This document shows positions 9,559-19,615 of a stretch of DNA of 64,000 nt, one piece after another. Position numbers and translations under genes: made by a program. The stretch covers positions 2,298,575 to 2,362,574 of the forward strand of contig NZ_GG697169.2 in the NCBI RefSeq assembly GCF_000161835.1, read 5' to 3'. Below the pieces are notes generated by a model. That model was not told where the DNA came from and searched no databases. It was given only the letters and a program-made list of their open reading frames with translations. Within the stretch, counting starts at the first letter, position 1. Each line of letters starts with the position of its first letter. This stretch comes from Thalassobium sp. R2A62 (GTDB lineage: Bacteria; Pseudomonadota; Alphaproteobacteria; Rhodobacterales; Rhodobacteraceae).

Positions 9559-10428
9559 ATGGCCGGTGCATATGATGATCGTGACGGAAAAATCTGGATG
9601 GATGGCCAGCTGGTCGAATGGCGTGACGCGAACGTCCACATTCTTACCCATGCGATGCACTACGCCTCGTCCGTTTTCGAAGGCGAGCGGTGCTACTCAG
9701 GCAAGATCTTTAAGTCGCGCGAACACTCTGCACGTTTGATCACCTCGGGCAACCTGATCGATTTTGAAATCCCGTATTCGGTTGATGAAATCGAGGCTGC
9801 CAAACAGGCCACTCTCGACGCCAACGGTCTGACCGACGCCTACGTTCGCGCGGTTGCATGGCGTGGAGCAGGCGAAGATATGGGTGTCGCTTCGGCCAAG
9901 AACCCAGTCCACATGGCGGTCGCCTGTTGGGAATGGGGCAACTACTATGGCGACGCGAAAATGAAGGGCGCCAAGCTCGACATTGCCAAATGGAAACGCC
10001 CGTCACCTGAAACCGCACCGTCACAGGCCAAAGCCGCCGGTCTCTATATGATCGCGACAATGTCCAAGCACGCAGCCGAAGCCAAAGGCTGTTCTGATGC
10101 GATGATGTTCGACTATCGCGGCTACGTCGCCGAAGCGACTGGCGCCAACATCTTCTTTGTCAAAGACGGCGAAGTGCATACGCCCGACGCAGACGCATTC
10201 CTAAACGGCATCACCCGCCAGACGGTTATCGGTATGCTTAAGGAAAAAGTCGTCACCGTCCACGAGCGTGTGATCATGCCGGAAGAACTCGAAGGCTTTG
10301 AGCAGTGCTGGCTCACCGGCACCGCGGCCGAGGTCACACCCGTTGGCCAGATCGGTGACTACAACTTTGAAGTTGGCGCCCTGACCCGCGACATCTCGGA
10401 AAGCTACGAGAAGCTCGTTCGCGTCTGA
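9559..10428 (+). CDS. ilvE: Branched-chain amino acid aminotransferase
   Basis: This 289-residue PLP enzyme of fold type IV makes leucine, isoleucine and valine from their 2-oxo acids with glutamate. The N-terminal DGQLVEWRDANVHILTHAMH, the HYASSVFEGERCY stretch, the lysine region SQAKAAGLYM and the EATGANIFFV PLP-phosphate-binding segment are all present. A GAGAGGAGAAG Shine-Dalgarno precedes the ATG. The gene is monocistronic: it is divergent from petP and closed by a hairpin terminator at 10450. Confidence 0.95.
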   Translation: MAGAYDDRDGKIWMDGQLVEWRDANVHILTHAMHYASSVFEGERCYSGKIFKSREHSARLITSGNLIDFEIPYSVDEIEAAKQATLDANGLTDAYVRAVAWRGAGEDMGVASAKNPVHMAVACWEWGNYYGDAKMKGAKLDIAKWKRPSPETAPSQAKAAGLYMIATMSKHAAEAKGCSDAMMFDYRGYVAEATGANIFFVKDGEVHTPDADAFLNGITRQTVIGMLKEKVVTVHERVIMPEELEGFEQCWLTGTAAEVTPVGQIGDYNFEVGALTRDISESYEKLVRV

Positions 10429-10432
10429 ACGC

Positions 10433-10843
10433 TCACCAAAACTTCCACCAAGGCCGGGGCATCGCTCCGGCCTTTTGCGTCTCTAGCACTTTAAATTCAG
10501 GATAGGTCGCAGTGCCATCTGCATCATAGTGCTCGCCCTCATCTCCGATCAGTTTGGCATCAAACACTACGCTTAGGGCATGCATTTTGTCGATTGCGTC
10601 AGGCTGCGGATTCTTGCCCACAACATTGCCCTCAAACAGATGAAGCCACATGTGCACTTCGCCATCGTGGTCGAGCCATACAGCCATTGTCTCGTCATGA
10701 GCGATCAGCTGCTTGCCATCCCCCAAATTTGCCACGGCTTCGCTTCGCATTTCCATTGATGGGTCCGCTTCGACAACCCCCTGCCATTCTACTAGCTCGA
10801 TCTTGGGGCCGTGCTCGTCATGCCATTCGTCCTTGCCTGTCAC
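10433..10843 (-). CDS. Conserved hypothetical protein
   Basis: This 136-residue soluble, acidic protein is not one I recognise. It is rich in Trp, His and Asp (WLDHDGEVHMWLHLFEGN) and has a striking basic-aromatic C-terminus, RPWWKFW. There is no signal peptide and no membrane segment. It ends 5 bases beyond the ilvE stop on the opposite strand, and its last codons coincide with the ilvE terminator hairpin, which probably explains the PRPWWK composition. A role with the downstream DMT permease is possible but unsupported, since the gap is small (21 bases). Confidence 0.6.
   Translation of the reverse strand: MTGKDEWHDEHGPKIELVEWQGVVEADPSMEMRSEAVANLGDGKQLIAHDETMAVWLDHDGEVHMWLHLFEGNVVGKNPQPDAIDKMHALSVVFDAKLIGDEGEHYDADGTATYPEFKVLETQKAGAMPRPWWKFW
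10450..10476 (+). terminator. Rho-independent terminator of ilvE
   Basis: AAGGCCGG and CCGGCCTT form an 8-bp stem around a 9-base loop, directly followed by TTTT, 22 bases after the ilvE stop. The same bases encode the C-terminus of the opposite-strand hypothetical protein. Confidence 0.75.
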
Positions 10844-10864
10844 ATATAGATTTTAGCCAATCCC

Positions 10865-11767
10865 CTACTTCCCCTGTGCCATCAACTTGCGTTCTGCAGT
10901 TTCTTCTCGGCCCAAAGCCCGCTCACGCAGCACAATAATGACCCCCGCGACGATGATCAGCCCCGCTCCAAACAACATGGTCAGCGTTGGCACTTCGGCA
11001 AACCAGAAATACCCGATGATCAATGCCCAGAGCATACTGACATAGGTGAACGGTGCCAGTGTTGAGGCATCCGCAAATCGATAGCTTGAAGTCAGCAAAA
11101 TCTGTCCAACCCCTCCGATCAACCCTGCCCCAATCAAATAGGCCCACTCGACCCCGATGGGCATCACCCATCCAAAGGGCGCAGTCATCAGCCCTAGTGT
11201 GCTCGCCGTCAGCGAGAAATAGAACACAATCGCTACCGTGCGTTCGCGCCCCGCCATCGCCTTGACGAAAATCTGCGCGAGCGCGGCCAACGCAGACGAC
11301 CCAAGCGTCACGATCACGCCGATCATCGCCATGTCCCCCAGATCGAACGTCAGACGTGGCCACATGATGATCAGTACACCGCACAACCCCAAGAGCACCG
11401 CAGCCAATCGGACTTTGCGAAACGTCTCGCCCAATAGGACCGCCGCAAAGATCACGATCAGAATTGGTGTCACAAATCGGATCGCTGTTGTCTCTGGCAA
11501 TGGCAAAAACTTGAGCCCGTAAAATCCTAGCCCCATGGCCGTCGTTCCACAAATTCCGCGCAGGGCGTGACCCTTCCAGTTTTTCGTTTTTAGGCCGTCA
11601 CGCATATCATGCCGGATCCACAACCACATCAGGATCACCGGGAGGGCGAAAAACGAGCGAAAGAAGACCGCCTGTCCCGCAGGCACCCGCCCCGCGGCCT
11701 TGATAAACGCCTGCATCACCACGAACAGTGTCACAGCCGACATCATCAACATCACACCGCGCATCAT
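10865..11767 (-). CDS. DMT-superfamily permease (EamA domains)
   Basis: This 300-residue inner-membrane protein has ten hydrophobic segments arranged as two EamA halves (first half with [14 protein letters not shown] and [20 protein letters not shown], second with [21 protein letters not shown]). Such permeases move small metabolites or amino acids. Nothing here fixes the substrate. The start is ATG 11767, because it overlaps the queG stop as ATGA; a longer frame to 11788 lacks this support. It is translated downstream of queG. Confidence 0.85.
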   Translation of the reverse strand: MMRGVMLMMSAVTLFVVMQAFIKAAGRVPAGQAVFFRSFFALPVILMWLWIRHDMRDGLKTKNWKGHALRGICGTTAMGLGFYGLKFLPLPETTAIRFVTPILIVIFAAVLLGETFRKVRLAAVLLGLCGVLIIMWPRLTFDLGDMAMIGVIVTLGSSALAALAQIFVKAMAGRERTVAIVFYFSLTASTLGLMTAPFGWVMPIGVEWAYLIGAGLIGGVGQILLTSSYRFADASTLAPFTYVSMLWALIIGYFWFAEVPTLTMLFGAGLIIVAGVIIVLRERALGREETAERKLMAQGK

Positions 11768-12792
11768 GTTAAACGCTCCACCGCCCAACGCGCTGCGTCA
11801 GCGACTGTTTCATCTGCATCATCAACCAAAGCCTGTGCGCCGGATTTCAACGCGACATCGCCCGAATTTCCGATGGCATAGAGCACGTTGCGAACGAACT
11901 GATCCCGTCCGATCCGCTTGATCGGAGATCCAGAATATCGCGCACGAAACGCGGCATCATCCAATCCGACCAATTCGTTTAGATCGGGGGCATCAGGCGA
12001 CGACGCATAACGCAGCTCGCGCGCCTCTCTGGCAAATTTGTTCCACGGGCAAATCGCCAGACAATCGTCACAACCATAAATTCGGTTACCCATTTTGGCG
12101 CGCAATTCAACGTCGACCGGCCCTTTGTGTTCGATGGTCAGATAGGAAATACACCGCCGCGCATCCAACTGGTTTGGTGCTGGAAATGCGTCAGTCGGGC
12201 AAATGTCCAAACACGCACGACAGGACCCACACCGATCCTCGACCGGTTCGTCCACTGGCAAATCAATGGTTGTGAAAATCGCACCTAGGAAAGACCAATT
12301 TCCTAATTCGCGGCTCAGCAGATTGGTATGTTTACCCTGCCATCCCAACCCAGCTGCGGCGGCCAGCGGTTTCTCCATAACAGGCGCGGTATCGACGAAG
12401 ACTTTGATCGCCTCGCCCTCGGCTTGGTCCAACAACCAACGCCCCACACGCTTGAGCCGCTTTTTGACAATATCGTGGTAGTCGCGCCCTTGGGCATAGA
12501 CGGACACTGCCGCTTTGGACGTCTGTTCCAAAACTGCCAGTGGATCGTGCTCTGGCGTATAGGCCTCGGCCAGCATCACGACGGATCGCGCCTCGGGCCA
12601 CAACGCATCAGGGGCTCCGCGCCAATGCATACGTTCTGCCATCCAGCCCATTTGCCCATGCCGTCCCGCCTCTACAAATTGTGCGAGCCGTGCGGGCAAT
12701 TCAGGCATCGCATCAGGGCGGCACACGCCCATGGCAGAAAACCCTTCGTCCAGCGAACGGGCCAGCAACGCCTGTTTCAGCGCCTCGCTCAT
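11764..12792 (-). CDS. queG: Epoxyqueuosine reductase
   Basis: This 342-residue cobalamin- and iron-sulfur-dependent enzyme performs the last step of queuosine formation in tRNA. Two ferredoxin-type cysteine sets are visible: [16 protein letters not shown], and [16 protein letters not shown], which closes the second [4Fe-4S] cluster. The YAQGRDYH stretch and the [15 protein letters not shown] loop are also family features. It lies 15 bases after a GST gene and overlaps the DMT permease start by 4 bases. Confidence 0.94.
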   Translation of the reverse strand: MSEALKQALLARSLDEGFSAMGVCRPDAMPELPARLAQFVEAGRHGQMGWMAERMHWRGAPDALWPEARSVVMLAEAYTPEHDPLAVLEQTSKAAVSVYAQGRDYHDIVKKRLKRVGRWLLDQAEGEAIKVFVDTAPVMEKPLAAAAGLGWQGKHTNLLSRELGNWSFLGAIFTTIDLPVDEPVEDRCGSCRACLDICPTDAFPAPNQLDARRCISYLTIEHKGPVDVELRAKMGNRIYGCDDCLAICPWNKFAREARELRYASSPDAPDLNELVGLDDAAFRARYSGSPIKRIGRDQFVRNVLYAIGNSGDVALKSGAQALVDDADETVADAARWAVERLT

Positions 12793-12807
12793 GGCAATGT
12801 CACGTCG

Positions 12808-13473
12808 TTAGAAATCCAGATCAGCATAGTGATCCGCAGGCGCCCGAATTGAGATCTGGTCCGCCAACAGCGACCGGAACGCAGGGCGCGATTTGATCTT
12901 GGCATACCAATCTTTGACGACCTCGGACCGGTTCCAATCCACGTCCGAGATATAGTCGAGGCACGACAGCTGAGCCGCAGCTGCAAAATCTGCCAATGTC
13001 ATGCTGTCGCCAGCCAACCAACGTCGGTGATCCAGCAACCACGTCATATAATCGATGTGGAACTTTATCGCCTTTGCGCCCTCTTTGATGTTGATGCTGT
13101 CGGGGTAGCCTTGGTTCATCAAACGTTTATTCACCCGCTCACCCAGCAATTTGACCGTAACCTCGGGATGGAATTTGTCGTCGAACCACGCCACCAAACG
13201 CCGCACCTCGAACCGCCCCTCGGGATCGGCAGGCATCAGGGCTGGATTAGGGTATTTCTCTTCTAGGTATTCGCAGATCGCCGTGCTGTCGGCCATCAAG
13301 CGCCCATCCATTTTCAGGATCGGGATCTTACCTGCCGGATTGCGCCGCAAGAATTCTTGGCCACGCTCCCAATACCGTTCCTCGAACAATTCGACCTCAA
13401 TCTTCTTTTCCGCAAGGCTCAGGCGCACTTTGCGGGAAAATGGAGAAAGCGGGGAATGGTACAAACGGTTCAT
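12808..13473 (-). CDS. Glutathione S-transferase family protein
   Basis: This 221-residue protein has a thioredoxin-fold N-terminal domain (LYHSPLSPFSRKVRLSLAEK; NPAGKIPIL cis-proline loop; ADSTAICEYLEEKYP) and an all-helical C-terminal domain. The Ser in SPFSRKV occupies the usual thiol-activating position. I chose ATG 13473, since MNRLYHS is the canonical GST beginning; the frame extends only four codons further. It is probably co-transcribed with queG, and the substrate is unknown. Confidence 0.85.
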   Translation of the reverse strand: MNRLYHSPLSPFSRKVRLSLAEKKIEVELFEERYWERGQEFLRRNPAGKIPILKMDGRLMADSTAICEYLEEKYPNPALMPADPEGRFEVRRLVAWFDDKFHPEVTVKLLGERVNKRLMNQGYPDSINIKEGAKAIKFHIDYMTWLLDHRRWLAGDSMTLADFAAAAQLSCLDYISDVDWNRSEVVKDWYAKIKSRPAFRSLLADQISIRAPADHYADLDF

Positions 13474-13523
13474 AGTCACATCCAAGTGGGGTCATCCTTC
13501 AATGCCGCAACCCCGCGCCCAAT

Positions 13524-14261
13524 TCAATCCTCGAAACACGCAGACCGACCATCTGCGCGAATGGTAGCTGCCCCATCCATGATCGCACGGGTGCGTTGGC
13601 GGACGAAATTTGAGGGGTTACTGGCCGACCGCCCTTTGGGGTTTGGCAAGATTGCAGCCAGTCGTGCAGCCTGTGTCGCGCTTAGCTGATCCGGCCCCAC
13701 ACCAAAGTAGTGGCGCGCCGCCGCCTCAACACCAAAGATACCCTCGTCGAACTCAACAATATTCAAATAGACCTCAATGATCCGCCTTTTAGTCCACACC
13801 GCCTCGACCGCGGGGGTCATGAAGGCCTCGGCTGCTTTGCGGAACCAACTGCGGCCATGCCAGAGATATGCGTTTTTCACGACCTGCTGGGAAATCGTCG
13901 ATGCTCCACCATTTCCAGTGTCCATCGCGACCTTGATCGCTGCCAAATCCAATCCCCAGTGATTGCAAAAATTCGCATCCTCAGCGGCAACAACTGACCG
14001 TGCCATCACCGGCGCGATCTCTTCGAGCGGAACCCAATGCCGGTCAATCGATCCAACGCGGAAACGTTCGGCCACAATATAGGGCGTCGTTGGTGGGTTA
14101 ATGACGGAATAGGCCACGATCCACAGCAGCAGACCGGCAATGGTCAAAAACACCACACGCCGCACCCACCGCAACAGCCACCGAATGGGCCGGATGCGTT
14201 GCCGTTCCTTTGGCTTGGCCTTGGCTTTGGTCTTTTTCTTGGGGGCTGCTTTTTTGGCCAC
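13524..14261 (-). CDS. mtgA: Monofunctional biosynthetic peptidoglycan transglycosylase
   Basis: This 245-residue protein starts with a Lys-rich cytoplasmic tail and one membrane anchor (about residues 33-53). The GT51 glycosyltransferase domain follows, with the catalytic glutamate in VVAAEDANFCNHWGLD and the GGASTISQQVVKNAYLW motif. It polymerises lipid II glycan chains in the periplasm. I place the start at GTG 14261 (VAKKAAPKK), preceded by a GAGAG element. The frame continues upstream into the gltB terminator hairpin at 14317-14344, which makes a longer protein unlikely. Confidence 0.88.
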   Translation of the reverse strand: MAKKAAPKKKTKAKAKPKERQRIRPIRWLLRWVRRVVFLTIAGLLLWIVAYSVINPPTTPYIVAERFRVGSIDRHWVPLEEIAPVMARSVVAAEDANFCNHWGLDLAAIKVAMDTGNGGASTISQQVVKNAYLWHGRSWFRKAAEAFMTPAVEAVWTKRRIIEVYLNIVEFDEGIFGVEAAARHYFGVGPDQLSATQAARLAAILPNPKGRSASNPSNFVRQRTRAIMDGAATIRADGRSACFED

Positions 14262-14306
14262 GGGGGTGCTCTCGCTGTTTGCGTGAAATATCCACGCAGT
14301 CCGCAC

Positions 14307-14344
14307 AAAAGTAAAACCCGCCGTCTGAACAATCAAACAGCGGG
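14307..14344 (-). terminator. Rho-independent terminator of gltB
   Basis: On the minus strand an 11-bp stem (CCCGCTGTTTG with CAGACGGCGGG, two G-U pairs) encloses a 6-base loop and is followed by TTTTACTTTT. It lies about 29 bases after the gltB stop and upstream of mtgA. Confidence 0.8.
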
Positions 14345-14372
14345 TCTAAATCGCAACAGGCCTAGGGCGTAG

Positions 14373-17300
14373 TTACTCGGCTGGAACAGCCGTTGCTTCC
14401 ACACTCAGCGGCACGGGCAAATGCGGCAACATCTCAGTCGAACACACCTGAACAAAGTTCGCTCTTTCGAGATCCCAATGCTGCAGGATGTGCGCTGCTT
14501 TGCGGCTTCCTGTTTCGGCCAGATGCTGTTCGATCAACCCTTTTAACTGGGCTTCCCAATGATCCATGGTCACCGGACAGGTCACAAGCGTTTCCATGTT
14601 CATCATCGGGCCAGTCTCGCCTTTCGGATCATAGAGATAGGCCATGCCACCTGTCATACCCGCGCCAAAGTTGGCACCGATGGAACCTAGGATCACTGCG
14701 ACACCACCAGTCATGTATTCACAACCGTTGCTGCCACAGCCTTCGATCACAACAGATGCACCAGAGTTACGCACGCCGAACCGCTCGCCCGCACGACCAG
14801 CAGCAAAGAGATAGCCGTCCGTCGCACCATAGAGCACAGTGTTGCCAATGATCGTGTTCTCATCCGCGACCAGTGGGCTAGCCATCGGTGGGCGCACAAC
14901 AATCGTACCGCCCGACAGACCCTTGCCGACATAGTCGTTGGCATCTCCCGATACTTCCAGCTTGAGCCCAGGAGCCGCAAACGCACCCAGCGATTGACCC
15001 GCCGAGCCAGTCAATTTGACCGTCAGGTGATCAGGCTGCAGCGTGTTACGCATCCCAAACGCTTTGACGATATGGCTAGAGGTGCGCGTACCGACCGACC
15101 GCAGTGTATTTTGCACTGCATAGGCCAATTGCATCTTTTCGCCGTCCTCGAGGAACCGCGCCGCGTCTTGCACAATCTGCGCATCTAATGTGTCCGGCAC
15201 GACATTACGGGCTTTGTTGCGGTCATATGTGATCTGATCCGCACCATCGATCGTGATCAACAGCGGGTTCAAATCCAGATCGTCCAGGTGGGCCGAACCA
15301 CGGCTCACCTGTGACAACAGGTCAGCACGACCGATAACATCATCCAATGACCGCGCACCGATCTCAGCGAGGATTTCGCGGACTTCGGTGGCGTAGAAGG
15401 TGATCAGATTTACAACCTTGTCCGCCGAACCAGTGAACTTATGCCGCAACGCTTCGTCCTGAGTACAGACACCAACAGGGCAGGTGTTCGACTGGCACTG
15501 ACGCACCATGATACAGCCCATCGCGATCAATGCTGCTGTGCCGATACCGTACTCTTCGGCACCCATCATCGCAGCCATCACAATGTCACGACCCGTGCGC
15601 AAACCGCCGTCTGTCCGCAGTGTGATCCGTTCGCGCAGGTTGTTCATCGACAACACTTGATGCGCCTCGGTCAGACCCATTTCCCACGGCAGACCAGCAT
15701 ACTTGATCGACGTCGCGGGGGATGCACCGGTGCCACCATTGTGACCTGAAATCAGGATCACATCGGCCTTAGCCTTGGCCACGCCAGCGGCAATCGTACC
15801 AACGCCAGAACTCGCCACCAGTTTGACCGTCACTTTACAGCGCGGGTTAATTTGCTTGAGATCATAGATCAGCTGCGCAAGATCCTCGATCGAATAGATG
15901 TCGTGGTGCGGCGGAGGTGAAATCAGCGTCACACCCTTGGTCGAATGCCGCAGGCGCGCGATCAAATCTGTCACCTTCATTCCGGGCAACTGACCACCTT
16001 CGCCGGGCTTGGCACCCTGCGCGACCTTGATTTCTAGCTCTTCACACTGGTTCAGATATTCTGCAGTCACACCAAAACGACCCGACGCCACCTGCTTGAT
16101 CTTGGCAGACGGGTTGTCGCCGTTTGGCTCAGGATGGAAATGCGCCGGATCTTCACCGCCCTCACCACTGTCAGATTTGGCCCCGATCCGGTTCATCGCA
16201 ACATTCAGCGTCTTGTGCGCCTCAGGCGACAGCGCGCCCAGCGACATGCCGGGTGTGACAAAACGTTTGCGGATCGACGTAATGCTTTCGACCTCTTCGA
16301 TCGGAATGGATTTGCGCAACGGCTTGATATCCAAAAGATCGCGCAAGTGAATTGGCGGGTTCGATTTCATCTTGGCAGAATACTGCTGCCACATAGCATA
16401 AGACGCACGATCACAGGCAGCCTGCAGCAGGTGCATCGACTGGGCTTCCCACGCGTGGGTCTCGCCAGAACGACGTGATTTGTAGAAACCACCGATTGGC
16501 AGAACATCCGATCCACCAGCCCATGCACGTGCGTGCACTTCTTCGACCTTTTTCTGGATACCACCGATACCGATGCCCGAAATCCGGCTCTGCATACCTG
16601 GGAAGAATTCAGCCACCAAGGCGCGAGATAAACCAACGGCCTCAAAGTTCAAACCACCGCGATAGCTTGAGATCACCGAAATCCCCATCTTGGCCATGAT
16701 CTTGAGCAGGCCTTGATCGATAGCTTTGCGATACCGCGCAACAGCCTCGGTCAATGTTCCGTCGAGCAATCCACGCTCGATCCGGTCTGCCAACGAATCT
16801 TCCGCCAGATAGGCGTTCACAACTGTCGCACCACAACCGATCAAAACGGCAAAGTAATGCGGGTCAATACATTCAGCCGACCGCACGTTCAGCGATGTGA
16901 ACGTCCGCAGACCTTTGCGTGTCAGCCACGAATGAACAGCGCTGGTCGCGAGGATCATCGGCATTGGCACACGGTCTGCACCCGCATGCTGATCCGTCAG
17001 AACAATATGTCCCGCACCAGACCGCACAGCATCTTCTGCTTCGTCTCTAATCCGGCTCAATGCGTCGCTCAGCGCGCTCGCGCCGTCATTCACACCATAG
17101 GAACAATCGATCTCTTTGCTTGGCGCGTTGAACGCATCCAACAGCGCATCGAACTGGGCATTTCCAACAAACGGGCTGTCCAAAACAAGGATCTCTGTTT
17201 GTGACGAATCTTCGTCCAGAACGTTCTTGAGATTACCAAACCGCGTCTTAAGCGACATGACGCGGAATTCGCGCAAACTGTCGATTGGCGGGTTCGTAAC

Positions 17301-18911
17301 CTGAGAAAAGTTCTGTCGGAAAAAGTGGCTCAGGGGCCTGTATTTTTCCGACAGAACCGCGCTCGGCGTGTCATCGCCCATCGACGCCAGCGCCTCTTTT
17401 GCATCTTCTGCCATAGGGGCCAGAATCTGCTCAAGTTCTTCAATGCTGTATCCAGCTGCGATCTGCCGCTTGCGCAGTTCATCGCCTTCAAACATCGGTG
17501 CTTCTGTCACTGCACCCAATGTTTCGTCCAATTCGTTGATCTTGCCGACCCACTCACCAAATGGCAGTGCCTTGGCCAGCTTGTCCTTCATTTGCTCGTC
17601 GTGGAACATCAGACCTTTTTTCATGTCGACGGCCAGCATTTGACCCGGGCCCAGCGCGCCTTTTTCGACAACGCCAGCCTCGTCGATCGGCACCATTCCA
17701 GCCTCAGATCCCGCGATCAGTAGGCCATCACCAGTAACGACGTACCGCATCGGGCGTAGACCGTTCCGGTCCAAACCGGCACAGACCCAACGACCATCGG
17801 TCATAGCAAGTGCGGCGGGGCCGTCCCACGGCTCCATCACCGAGTTGCAGTAGGAATACATGTCCCGCCATGCCTGTGGCAGCTCGGTCGCTTGCTTGGA
17901 CCAGCTTTCAGGCACCAACATCGTTTTCGCCATAGGTGCAGAACGCCCTGCACGCACCAGCATTTCAAACACAGCGTCCAATGCCGCCGAATCTGATGAA
18001 CCCTGTGCGACGATCGGTTTGATGTCCTCAGCCATGTCCCCAAACGCCGACGACGCCATCCGAATCTCGTGGGATTTCATCCAGTTCAGGTTGCCCTTGA
18101 GCGTGTTGATCTCACCGTTGTGCGCCAGCATGCGGAACGGCTGTGCCAACCACCACTGTGGGAACGTGTTTGTCGAATAGCGCTGGTGATACAACGCGAA
18201 CGCACTCTCGAAACGTTCGTCGATCAGGTCCGGATAGAACTCGGCCACTTGTTCGGCCAACATCATGCCCTTGTAGATGATCGACCGGCACGACAACGAT
18301 GCAATGTAGAGGCTAGGAACCTGTGCCGCCGCCGCTGCCTTTTCGATGCGGCGACGGATAACATAGAGCTCGCGCTCGAATGTATCTTCATCCACACCCT
18401 TGGAGTTCGAAATCAGAATCTGTTCAATCTCAGGGCGGGTTGCGTTTGCCTTTTCACCCAGACACGACACATCGACCGGCACGTGGCGCCAGCCGTAGAT
18501 GTAGTAGCCCATGCGCAGGACTTCGGTTTCGACAATCGTCCGACAGGTTTCTTGGGCACCAAAATCAGTACGAGGCAAAAAGACCTGCCCCACAGCGATC
18601 AGTTCACTCTTGCGAGGGACGTGACCTGTGCGTTCGACCTGATCGTAGAAAAACGGAACGGGAATCTGGACGTGGATGCCCGCACCATCACCGGTTTTGC
18701 CATCAGCATCTACCGCACCGCGGTGCCAAATCGCCTTGAGCGCGGCGATACCATTCTCAACCACTTTGCGACTAGCGTTGCCGTCCACCGACACAACCAA
18801 ACCAACACCACAGGACGAATGCTCCTCCTCCTCGCGGTACATGCCATTCTCGGCCATAAATTCGCGCTTGGCCTCTTCGGCCTCTACCCAAGCCTGATCA
18901 TAGGTTGTCAT
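14373..18911 (-). CDS. gltB: Glutamate synthase (NADPH) large subunit
   Basis: This full-length 1512-residue GOGAT alpha subunit makes two glutamates from glutamine and 2-oxoglutarate. A short propeptide ends at HSS before Cys34, the N-terminal nucleophile of the amidotransferase domain. A central domain follows, then the FMN/2-oxoglutarate synthase domain with the [3Fe-4S] cysteines in CIMVRQCQSNTC. The C-terminal beta-helix domain is Gly-rich (GLSGGTIVVRPP, MTGGVAVILGSIGANFGAGMTGGMAYLY). Its start overlaps the stop of a small secreted-protein gene by 4 bases. gltD lies further upstream, separated by three such genes. Confidence 0.97.
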   Translation of the reverse strand: MTTYDQAWVEAEEAKREFMAENGMYREEEEHSSCGVGLVVSVDGNASRKVVENGIAALKAIWHRGAVDADGKTGDGAGIHVQIPVPFFYDQVERTGHVPRKSELIAVGQVFLPRTDFGAQETCRTIVETEVLRMGYYIYGWRHVPVDVSCLGEKANATRPEIEQILISNSKGVDEDTFERELYVIRRRIEKAAAAAQVPSLYIASLSCRSIIYKGMMLAEQVAEFYPDLIDERFESAFALYHQRYSTNTFPQWWLAQPFRMLAHNGEINTLKGNLNWMKSHEIRMASSAFGDMAEDIKPIVAQGSSDSAALDAVFEMLVRAGRSAPMAKTMLVPESWSKQATELPQAWRDMYSYCNSVMEPWDGPAALAMTDGRWVCAGLDRNGLRPMRYVVTGDGLLIAGSEAGMVPIDEAGVVEKGALGPGQMLAVDMKKGLMFHDEQMKDKLAKALPFGEWVGKINELDETLGAVTEAPMFEGDELRKRQIAAGYSIEELEQILAPMAEDAKEALASMGDDTPSAVLSEKYRPLSHFFRQNFSQVTNPPIDSLREFRVMSLKTRFGNLKNVLDEDSSQTEILVLDSPFVGNAQFDALLDAFNAPSKEIDCSYGVNDGASALSDALSRIRDEAEDAVRSGAGHIVLTDQHAGADRVPMPMILATSAVHSWLTRKGLRTFTSLNVRSAECIDPHYFAVLIGCGATVVNAYLAEDSLADRIERGLLDGTLTEAVARYRKAIDQGLLKIMAKMGISVISSYRGGLNFEAVGLSRALVAEFFPGMQSRISGIGIGGIQKKVEEVHARAWAGGSDVLPIGGFYKSRRSGETHAWEAQSMHLLQAACDRASYAMWQQYSAKMKSNPPIHLRDLLDIKPLRKSIPIEEVESITSIRKRFVTPGMSLGALSPEAHKTLNVAMNRIGAKSDSGEGGEDPAHFHPEPNGDNPSAKIKQVASGRFGVTAEYLNQCEELEIKVAQGAKPGEGGQLPGMKVTDLIARLRHSTKGVTLISPPPHHDIYSIEDLAQLIYDLKQINPRCKVTVKLVASSGVGTIAAGVAKAKADVILISGHNGGTGASPATSIKYAGLPWEMGLTEAHQVLSMNNLRERITLRTDGGLRTGRDIVMAAMMGAEEYGIGTAALIAMGCIMVRQCQSNTCPVGVCTQDEALRHKFTGSADKVVNLITFYATEVREILAEIGARSLDDVIGRADLLSQVSRGSAHLDDLDLNPLLITIDGADQITYDRNKARNVVPDTLDAQIVQDAARFLEDGEKMQLAYAVQNTLRSVGTRTSSHIVKAFGMRNTLQPDHLTVKLTGSAGQSLGAFAAPGLKLEVSGDANDYVGKGLSGGTIVVRPPMASPLVADENTIIGNTVLYGATDGYLFAAGRAGERFGVRNSGASVVIEGCGSNGCEYMTGGVAVILGSIGANFGAGMTGGMAYLYDPKGETGPMMNMETLVTCPVTMDHWEAQLKGLIEQHLAETGSRKAAHILQHWDLERANFVQVCSTEMLPHLPVPLSVEATAVPAE

Positions 18912-19615
18912 TGCTGCATCTCCTTCACATTCGCCTGATCCAAATCAAACGAAGACATCACCACACCGCACCCAAATTTGGGCTGCGTTGAAAAGAACCC
19001 CAGCTCACCGGGAAATATAAACTCGACGGGCGTGTTGTCCTCGTCGGTCTCGTCCTGACCAGGCACCAAACTGGTGCCAGTCCCACTTAGAAAAATGCCC
19101 CATTCGGGGTTCACGAATTCGGATCCGCGCGACATCCACGACACCGAACCCTCGGCATCTTCGAGGCGAATTTCGTAGGCCGTGCGTTTCAGCATCACGC
19201 CATCGATTTCCACCTCCTCACCAGTCAAACGGTCCACACCGATAAACCGGAAAACCTCGCTGTTTTGGTCGACCGTGGTAAAGTCATATTCGCTGATACC
19301 AGTCTCTAATAAGTCCGAAAACGACGCTGGCTTGACTGGATCTGGTCCCAGCACTTCGTAGCTCTCAGAGTTCGGATAGTAGCTTTCGACCCACTGGCTT
19401 TCGGCGTTTGTCCGACCGGAATATTCAAATCCGGTCTCACCGAAATCAACGCGTCGATTGTCGCCAGTGTCATCCATTTCACAGCGCATGTGATTGGACA
19501 CAACGCAGGATTTGGATTGAACCGTCAGATAGCCAGTGCACCCTTCGGGCGGCGAGAATGACTGCGCCGCAACCGGCGACGCCACAACAGCTAGGATCAT
19601 TGCATATTTGGTCAC
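18908..19615 (-). CDS. Secreted four-cysteine protein of the glt locus, paralogue 3
   Basis: This 235-residue protein is exported: it has a short signal peptide ending AQS after ASPVAAQ. It shares a pattern with the next two upstream genes: GC-x-LTVQ-x-SC near the mature N-terminus, another Cys in the MRC run, LLETG-x-YDFT, DRLTGEEVEIDGV, PVEF-x-PGELGFF, QPKFGCG and MSS. The four conserved cysteines suggest two periplasmic disulfides. It overlaps gltB by ATGA, and its own start overlaps the previous paralogue's stop. I know of no function for it. Translational coupling implies expression with glutamate synthase. Confidence 0.75.
   Translation of the reverse strand: MTKYAMILAVVASPVAAQSFSPPEGCTGYLTVQSKSCVVSNHMRCEMDDTGDNRRVDFGETGFEYSGRTNAESQWVESYYPNSESYEVLGPDPVKPASFSDLLETGISEYDFTTVDQNSEVFRFIGVDRLTGEEVEIDGVMLKRTAYEIRLEDAEGSVSWMSRGSEFVNPEWGIFLSGTGTSLVPGQDETDEDNTPVEFIFPGELGFFSTQPKFGCGVVMSSFDLDQANVKEMQQ

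Noticed and set aside
18069-18938. 289-codon plus-strand frame opposite gltB
   Set aside because: It is antisense to a certain gltB with perfect family motifs; its composition has no domain pattern and it lacks a ribosome site.
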